Part shown: piece after piece, positions 58,977 through 64,000 of the stretch | How positions within the stretch are numbered: position 1 is the stretch's first letter | How the letters are laid out: every line of letters starts with the position of its first letter | NCBI GenBank assembly: GCA_003112755.1 | Contig: BFBT01000001.1 | Span: 2,666,001 to 2,730,000, forward strand | Reading direction: 5' to 3' | Length of the DNA: 64,000 nucleotides | Origin: Lawsonibacter asaccharolyticus | Lineage (GTDB): Bacteria > Bacillota > Clostridia > Oscillospirales > Oscillospiraceae | The notes under the pieces: generated by a model | The model's database searches: none | Told to the model about the DNA's origin: nothing | The model's input: only the letters and a program-made list of their open reading frames with translations | Position numbers and translations under genes: made by a program

Positions 58977-59021
58977 GGTCCGAGTGGGGAGACTCGAACT
59001 CCCGGCATCTTGCTCCCAAAT
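58976..59021 (-). other. tRNA-Pro-like 3' half, attachment site 3
   Basis: Minus strand: anticodon loop TTTGGGA, GCAAG stem strand, T arm GGGAGTTCGAGTCTCCC (a perfect 5-bp stem), acceptor CACTCGG, then ACC(A). The 5' half is absent. Shares TTTGGGAGCA.GATGCCG with site 2. Confidence 0.72.
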
Positions 59022-59136
59022 AGGTTCTGAAAGATCTTTTGCATTATTTTCGCTTGTTTTGCGCCGTTTCCGCTCCATTCTATTTGTTTTCCGACACTCT
59101 TTGAGAGTGCTGTTTCTATATGCTCCACACCACTCT

Positions 59137-59212
59137 GTGGCTGAAATGTGGTCAAAAACGCCTCCCGTCTTTTGCCGGCGGCATGTCCGCCAGCGCAGAA
59201 GGGAGGTGTCTT
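59137..59212. repeat. Degenerate tandem GTGG repeat and long hairpin
   Basis: GTGGCTGAAAT then GTGGTCAAAAA (59137-59158), followed by a CCTCCC...GGGAGG stem with inner CCGGCGG/CCGCC and a T run. Same architecture as 39481-39559. Confidence 0.55.
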
Positions 59213-59589
59213 TTTGTTTTCTGGCCGTCCGCATGGGAATTCTGGATGAAAGAATACGCAAGTCGTTTCTGCTGGAAGCGGCTCAAATTTTACGGAGCAG
59301 TAAACAACAAAAGCCTTCACCATTTGCAGGCATTCTATGCTGATGTTGCAGTTTAATCGGACCAGTTTGGACTACCTAAAAAGGAGATTTTTTACCGCTG
59401 TCCTGCTCCTAAAGGAGGCGGCGAGGCAGAGGGAAAATACCGTCTGCAGATACTTGTGAAAGCTTGAATTATCCCAACCGCAAATGGAGCGCCTGCTGAA
59501 AGCGGATGCTCCACTTTTCTGTCAAGAATCAAAAAAGTAGTATTACTCCGGACATATGGTGTAACGGTCCCTGTGTTCAACGGAGCGGG
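59213..59589. other. Non-coding, shared terminator copy
   Basis: No supported gene. 59466-59525 resembles 11071-11130 (GGAGCGCCTGCT...TTTTCTGTCAA), including the terminator hairpin GGAGC/GCTCC. Confidence 0.45.
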
Positions 59590-59619
59590 TTGATTTTTCC
59601 GACCTCTTTACCATATAAT
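59590..59619 (+). promoter_or_regulatory. Promoter of the WYL gene
   Basis: TTGATT (59590-59595), 18 bases, TATAAT (59614-59619). The -35 and spacer are covered by the 15-bp sequence GATTTTTCCGACCTC (59592-59606). Confidence 0.65.
59592..59606 (+). repeat. 15-bp inverted repeat around WYL gene
   Basis: GATTTTTCCGACCTC; its exact complement is at 60876-60890, straddling the WYL stop. Candidate operators for WYL autoregulation and for control of the next genes, or the ends of a small mobile unit. Confidence 0.6.
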
Positions 59620-59656
59620 AAATTTACCTGAGTTATTATGTGAAGGGGGAGCCAGT

Positions 59657-60877
59657 ATGTCCGAGCGGCCAAAAAATTTTGAGCGGAGTTGGAGAATCCT
59701 GGAATATCTCCGGAGGAATTCTGACCCGGAGCACTATGTTACGCGGGCGGAACTTCTAAATGATCCTGTTATGCATCGCTATGTGAAAGGAAAAGAAACC
59801 TTTAATGATGCCATATTCCATATGGCGTTGGCGATGAACTGCGAAGAAAACGGGATGGTAAAGCCGTCGGAGGAGTGGAAAATTGACTATCTTGCGTTTC
59901 GTGAAAAATATGAGGGAAGAAATGAGGCGGGTGAAGAGGATGACATGTTGGAAGAAGACGATGAGTTTGAGCAGAACCAAAAAGAACCGAGGCTTCCCAT
60001 CCGTAAGCTCCACTACCGCCACACCTTTTCCTATGAGGAGATCAACATGCTTATTGAGGGCATTCTGTTCTCAAGAACACTGGATACCAAGACCGCACAT
60101 CATTTGATTGAAAAAATTGAGGAACATCTTACCACAAAGTTCTACAAAAAGGGGCCGAAAAATATCTGTACCGTCCGGGAGACTGTGCTTGCAGATCGGG
60201 ATCAGCTGCGAGAAAACCTATTGCTGATTCAGCGGGCCATTGATGACAAGGTGCGTATCCGCTTTCGATTTAATGGCTACAACCGGAACAGGGAACTGGA
60301 ACCGGTACGAACAGAGAAAGACACCGTGAGCCCCTACTATATCGTAGCCAATGGAGGGCGGTATTATCTCCTGGCCTGTAAGGAGATGCTCAAGGACGGC
60401 AGCCCAAAGCGGCACATGTCTATCTGGCGGGTCGACCTGATGACAGACATGGAGATACCAGGACGAGATGAGCGGCGAAAGGGTGAACGCGCGTTGGAAA
60501 AAAAGCAGGTGGAGGATCTGCCGCGGGAATGGAGCGAGGACTTCCCTCTCCACCACTTGAATATGTCTTTTGACAAACCTGTCCCAATCGAGCTGCGCAT
60601 TATCCCGAGCGGTGGGAAGATTGGAGAGAGCACAGAGCGGCACAGGCCGGATTACACCTTCCTATATGACTGGTTTGGAGATACCTTCCGCTATGAACGA
60701 ACAGAGACGGAGCCGCCCTATGGGGACATCGTAAGTGTCGTATGCAGTCCGTTTGGCATGGTCAATTGGGCGCTGCAGTACAGCGACCGCGTAGAGGTGC
60801 TGAGGCCGGAAGCGGTTCGAGAGCAAGTGATTGAAAAAATAAAAAATTTATCAGAAAAATATGCCGTGGATAGCTGA
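59657..60877 (+). CDS. WYL-domain transcriptional regulator
   Basis: 406 residues. N-terminal winged-helix-like region (RSWRILEYLRRNSDPEHYVT), acidic insert near 90-110, then a WYL ligand-binding domain (AIDDKVRIRFRFNGYNR, VSPYYIVANGGRYYLLACKE) and a C-terminal WCX-type domain. WYL proteins sense nucleotides or nucleic acids and regulate defence and DNA-damage genes. AAGGGGGAG precedes ATG 59657. Confidence 0.88.
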   Translation: MSERPKNFERSWRILEYLRRNSDPEHYVTRAELLNDPVMHRYVKGKETFNDAIFHMALAMNCEENGMVKPSEEWKIDYLAFREKYEGRNEAGEEDDMLEEDDEFEQNQKEPRLPIRKLHYRHTFSYEEINMLIEGILFSRTLDTKTAHHLIEKIEEHLTTKFYKKGPKNICTVRETVLADRDQLRENLLLIQRAIDDKVRIRFRFNGYNRNRELEPVRTEKDTVSPYYIVANGGRYYLLACKEMLKDGSPKRHMSIWRVDLMTDMEIPGRDERRKGERALEKKQVEDLPREWSEDFPLHHLNMSFDKPVPIELRIIPSGGKIGESTERHRPDYTFLYDWFGDTFRYERTETEPPYGDIVSVVCSPFGMVNWALQYSDRVEVLRPEAVREQVIEKIKNLSEKYAVDS

Positions 60878-61173
60878 GGTCGGAAAAATCCGCCCATCAA
60901 TATGTTGTAATAAGCATATAGAATTCCCCGCACCTTGAAAATCCGAATGACCGTCCGAAATGAAGTCCTGTGGCGGGGGAAGCAGCGCCAGGAGCCGGCT
61001 CTGGAAAAGCCGGGGAGCGTGCCAACGCCGGAACATGTTCCGGGCGGCGGGACAGGGCATCTGTTCAGGCGGTATTATCAAGTGGGGGCAAAAAGAGCGG
61101 GGGTGTCTCCTTGGCTGCGGCATTTTGCGCGCCAGATACGAAAGACGCAGGCTTTGGATGGAAACGGAGGAAT
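60878..61173. other. Upstream region of the 61-kb genes
   Basis: Begins with the second inverted-repeat copy (60876-60890). A frame open from 60970 joins the next gene but is Ala/Gly/Arg-rich and has no ribosome site, so it is treated as non-coding. Confidence 0.5.
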
Positions 61174-62133
61174 ATGATGGGAGATATCACGGAAATCAGG
61201 AAAATGGTGGACGAGGGGGAATTGGAGTGCGTCTTTTACATTTTGGTCAACGACGCCCAAAAGAGACTGGCGTTAAAGGATGAAGCTGCAGAAAGGATCT
61301 GCCAAAAATTCATGTCCGTCGTAGATGTCAGCCGCTATGGTATATGCTCCGGCACCATTACCAGGGATTCTACACGTCTTCGTGAGCGGATCAATGCGCT
61401 TCTCCCTGTTCAGGCTGAGTTCATTATCGTCGAACCCGAAAAAGATCTGGTACGCCTCCTGACGCCGGAACAGCGCGATTGGTTCATAGAAAAGCTAAAA
61501 ACCTACAACGGCGACACGATCGAGCTTGCGCTGGCTGTCCTCGCGGAAGACGAGCCGGGTCCATATTGCGGAGACATCGGCCCATATCGCGCGGAGATCA
61601 AGCAGATCTACGGTCATCTGCGGGGGCTTTTGGCGGAGTACATGGAAACACACTGGTATCATCAGGCGCCGGAGGGGGCGGCCGAATCGGACGGACTGGC
61701 CTATGCCGCGCGCCGGCTGGAGGAGATCCGGGCCGAGGCCGCGCCGCTGGCACGCTGCTCCGAAGTGGCAGAACGGATAGAGCAACTCTTGGTGGAAACG
61801 GAGATTTTTCTCTTTCGGGATGAGTGGCCCGGGGTGGTCCCACGATGGAGAGAAGTGAATCCTTCCATCGACTTCTTTGACTTCGCATCTGACCTTCTGG
61901 AACTCTTTGTGCGGTTCGGAAAGAGCGGTTCCGTTGACCCGGATGATCCGGTAGACCTGCGACGGAGACAGCGTCGGCAGGACTACTTCGCGGCGGTCCA
62001 GCAGCGGTTCGCCCGGGAGGGCAGAGCGTACAGCGATGACGCGGCGTTTCAGGACGAGCTGCTTAGGACCCTGGATCTGGTGTTCCGGGCGGACTTCGGG
62101 GAAGCGTGGGATGGAGCAACAGCTGGGGCGTAA
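61174..62133 (+). CDS. Unknown acidic helical protein
   Basis: 318-319 residues; ATG 61174 or 61177 after ACGGAGG. Not recognised. Starts GDITEIRKMVDEGELECVFY; rich in Glu, Asp and Leu with repeated helical stretches (LLAEYMETHWYHQAPEG, LVETEIFLFRDEWPGVV) and no membrane segment. Followed 34 bases later by another unknown gene. Both lie downstream of the WYL regulator and its possible operator, so a regulated three-gene unit is plausible. Confidence 0.65.
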   Translation: MMGDITEIRKMVDEGELECVFYILVNDAQKRLALKDEAAERICQKFMSVVDVSRYGICSGTITRDSTRLRERINALLPVQAEFIIVEPEKDLVRLLTPEQRDWFIEKLKTYNGDTIELALAVLAEDEPGPYCGDIGPYRAEIKQIYGHLRGLLAEYMETHWYHQAPEGAAESDGLAYAARRLEEIRAEAAPLARCSEVAERIEQLLVETEIFLFRDEWPGVVPRWREVNPSIDFFDFASDLLELFVRFGKSGSVDPDDPVDLRRRQRRQDYFAAVQQRFAREGRAYSDDAAFQDELLRTLDLVFRADFGEAWDGATAGA

Positions 62134-62167
62134 GCCCTTCATGTATGCAAATTCAAGGAGAGTTTTT

Positions 62168-63196
62168 ATGAGCGAAAATAAATATCAGGAACTAAAGGCT
62201 CTGCTGAAGGGAGAGTCGCTGGAAACCTTTGATGTGCGTGAGCATGTATTTACCCAAATTGGGCATAACCCAAATGTTCCTAACAATGGCAGCAAAATGA
62301 AAAAACAAAAAAGAGAGGAATTCGAGCACGACAAAAACATATTCGATAAATATGATGGTTGCAACAGGCTCTTAATCAAAACTGCCATTGGAAAGAAGTG
62401 GGCTGGCTTTTTTAACTATGATTATGATGCCTCGCGCTTTGCTAATCTAATCTATAAGGCAACATGGTTCCCTTCGGGCGATATTGAACCAATCGGGTGT
62501 GTTGAAAAATACGAGTACGTGACCGTTTATGATGGCCGCTATTTCCGGGGGGACACCATGAATTCATGGTCAACGACACTAAATGAATTTGTTCGGACGC
62601 TGGGAGAACGCTATGTGCTTGGATGGAAGGGAAGATACATCCCCGTGGGATATAACAGCTGGGAGGCATTCCTCAGCGATCCCAAAAGCTACAAGAAGGC
62701 ATTTCCAGACTATATCACGGATTTTATGAAGGTAGTCTATACTGTCGGAAACTTTATCCCTGTTCCGCTGGCACCCAGCTTCAATACTTGCAGGAGCAGA
62801 CTTTGCCATGACTATTGGGATCTGACCCTGTTGGCAATTTATCGGCATTATGAAAAAAATGATGCGGACAACAGCAATGGCTGGAGCGGATTACTCTCCC
62901 GGGAAGGAGTGAAATGCTGGCTGGACGGATACGGCAGCTGGGACGCTTTCGTGGAGGGCAACTTCCTCCAAGACTTCGTTGATGAGAAAACGAAGAACGG
63001 CTACGGAATGCCAAAGCCATTGTGGACGGGGCATTTTGACAATCCAGGCTTACCCAAAGAAGGGAAATTCGAGGAGTTCTTCACCAATGCCGCTACCTGG
63101 ATCATGGCACGGGGCAAGAGGATCGCCATTGCTATGGCGGAGACACTCAGGTCGGCAGAGGAACAGGAGAGCGATGCAGGGGAGGGAGTCATATAA
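62168..63196 (+). CDS. Unknown protein
   Basis: 342 residues, AAGGAG before ATG 62168. The N-terminal part is basic (NNGSKMKKQKREEFEHDKN); the centre is rich in Tyr, Trp and Phe (VTVYDGRYFRGDTMNSWSTT, YITDFMKVVYTVGNFIPVPL). No domain recognised. More AT-rich than its neighbours. Its TAA overlaps the start region of the phosphoesterase gene, so the two are coupled. Confidence 0.68.
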   Translation: MSENKYQELKALLKGESLETFDVREHVFTQIGHNPNVPNNGSKMKKQKREEFEHDKNIFDKYDGCNRLLIKTAIGKKWAGFFNYDYDASRFANLIYKATWFPSGDIEPIGCVEKYEYVTVYDGRYFRGDTMNSWSTTLNEFVRTLGERYVLGWKGRYIPVGYNSWEAFLSDPKSYKKAFPDYITDFMKVVYTVGNFIPVPLAPSFNTCRSRLCHDYWDLTLLAIYRHYEKNDADNSNGWSGLLSREGVKCWLDGYGSWDAFVEGNFLQDFVDEKTKNGYGMPKPLWTGHFDNPGLPKEGKFEEFFTNAATWIMARGKRIAIAMAETLRSAEEQESDAGEGVI

Positions 63197-63903
63197 TCTA
63201 CGTCTGTTCTGACATCCACGGCCGGTACGAACGTTGGCGAGCCCTGTTGCAGGCGATCGACCTCCTCCCCGACGACACCATCTATGTGCTGGGGGATGTG
63301 ATCGACCGGGGGCCGGACGGCTGCAAGATCCTGCTGGACATGATGGGTCGGCCCAACGTGCTCCCTATTCTGGGCAACCATGAATTCACCGCCGCCGTCT
63401 GCCTGCCCTGGCTGATGGAGGAGGTCACCGACCGCTCCCTGGCCGACTTGGATGGCACTCGGCTGGCCGCGCTTCAGGATTGGATCAGAAACGGCGGTGG
63501 TCTGACCCTCAGGGGGTTGCAGAAATTGTCACGGGCGGAGCGGGAGGACATTCTGGACTACCTGCGGGAGATGGAGCTGTACGCCGAGGCAGAGGCCAGT
63601 GGGCGGAGTTTCGTCCTCACCCATGCTGGGCTGGATCATTTTTCCCCAGACAAGCCTCTGGAGGACTATGCGCTGGAGGATTTTCTCTTCTACCGCCCCA
63701 AACCTGATGAGGCGTTCTGGCCGGACCGTTATCTGGTCTATGGCCACACCCCAACCCGCCTGCTAAGGGCACAGATGGGACAACCCCTGTCTGATGATAT
63801 CCTTCGCTGTGGGCGGCAGATCGCCATTGACTGCGGATGCGGCTTTGATGGGAAACTGGGATGTCTTTGCCTGGACACCTCGGAAACGTTCTATGTCGAG
63901 TAG
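63193..63903 (+). CDS. Serine/threonine phosphatase-like metallophosphoesterase
   Basis: About 236 residues, PrpA/ApaH-like: SDIHGR, GDVIDRGPDG, GNHE, THAGLDHF and VYGHTPTR are all present. The first metal motif lies upstream of every standard start (the TTG at 63247 would remove it). GGGGAGGGAG at 63179-63188 points to ATA 63193 or ATC 63196 as the initiation codon, or an original ATG mutated to ATA. Family confidence is high; the start is uncertain. Confidence 0.85.
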   Translation: MIYVCSDIHGRYERWRALLQAIDLLPDDTIYVLGDVIDRGPDGCKILLDMMGRPNVLPILGNHEFTAAVCLPWLMEEVTDRSLADLDGTRLAALQDWIRNGGGLTLRGLQKLSRAEREDILDYLREMELYAEAEASGRSFVLTHAGLDHFSPDKPLEDYALEDFLFYRPKPDEAFWPDRYLVYGHTPTRLLRAQMGQPLSDDILRCGRQIAIDCGCGFDGKLGCLCLDTSETFYVE

Positions 63904-63918
63904 AGGGGGCCTTCCGTC

Positions 63919-64000
63919 ATGATCTTTTTTACATCGGACCTGCACTTTGGCCTCTCGAATATCATCCGGGCAGCACAGCGGCCATTTGACACCGTGGAAG
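63919..64000 (+). CDS. Metallophosphoesterase, 3' end outside window
   Basis: ATG 63919 encodes IFFTSDLHFGLSNIIRAAQR-PFDTVE to the window edge; SDLHFG is the first metal motif of calcineurin-like phosphoesterases. It begins 15 bases after the preceding phosphatase gene and is probably in the same operon. Confidence 0.75.
   Translation, partial: MIFFTSDLHFGLSNIIRAAQRPFDTVE

Noticed and set aside
60970..61173. N-terminal extension of the 61-kb gene
   Set aside because: Low-complexity Ala/Gly/Arg translation without a ribosome site; ACGGAGG supports the start at 61174-61177.

Overview
The window looks like the accessory genome of a GC-rich Clostridia member, probably an Oscillospiraceae-type gut Firmicute. 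The basis is strong AGGAGG-type ribosome sites, sigma-A promoters, Tn1549-like small regulators, DUF6809/DUF6076/DUF6110-type proteins and many serial tyrosine integrases. No rRNA, complete tRNA or CRISPR array was seen. The sequence reads as integrated elements stacked end to end, with their cargo and much decay.

Region 1 (1-18,047): the 3' part of an integrase and a DUF6809-type partner; an anti-sigma/ECF sigma pair with a SigX-like autoregulatory promoter; a Fic protein in front of a type I restriction-modification operon (hsdM broken by a deletion/frameshift, hsdS, an AT-rich membrane ORF, hsdR). Next comes a decayed mobilizable element (truncated xis, HTH protein, mobC, relaxase with nonsense mutations, second xis, broken integrase), then a GmrSD-like DUF262 protein.

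Region 2 (18,048-39,366): a 21.3-kb element bounded by two copies of a tRNA-Pro-like 3' end and by near-identical tandem 12-mers, with an intact integrase at its right end. Its cargo is almost entirely metal biology: a Cys/His-rich peptide, a ZIP remnant, a membrane-anchored methyltransferase, an HMA chaperone, two AraC regulators, a DUF6110-like protein, an atypical P1B ATPase, a frameshifted CPC-type ATPase with a broken CsoR, a TetR regulator, a paired exporter-fold ABC transporter, an ECF-type importer (S, T and fused AA') and a frameshifted DtxR-family regulator. Four GTTAG-N6-CTAAC boxes sit at +1 of four of its promoters, which suggests a single DtxR-type iron (or manganese) regulon. 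The transporter set resembles the import half of a siderophore locus without synthesis genes.

Region 3 (39,367-58,975): an esterase/DUF262 chimeric junction, then a nudix, SGNH hydrolase and rhodanese lipoprotein group flanked by a three-copy direct repeat, and a DUF6076 gene. A mostly intact mobilizable element follows (44.1-52.1 kb: xis, HTH protein, mobC, relaxase fused to Sel1 repeats, Phd/ParE toxin-antitoxin, DUF6809, two overlapping integrases). After it come a five-gene minus-strand operon (alpha/beta hydrolase, DUF6933-like, phosphoesterase, peptide deformylase-like, SGNH hydrolase), an unknown protein with a prohead-protease-like N-terminus, an XRE regulator and an IS110 transposase with a likely bridge RNA.

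Region 4 (58,976-64,000): a third tRNA-Pro-like 3' end, a left-end structure paralogous to that at 39.4 kb, a WYL regulator bracketed by an exact 15-bp inverted repeat, two unknown genes and two metallophosphoesterase genes, the last cut by the window edge. Several genes differ from intactness by one base, so sequence errors should be excluded before decay is accepted for those.
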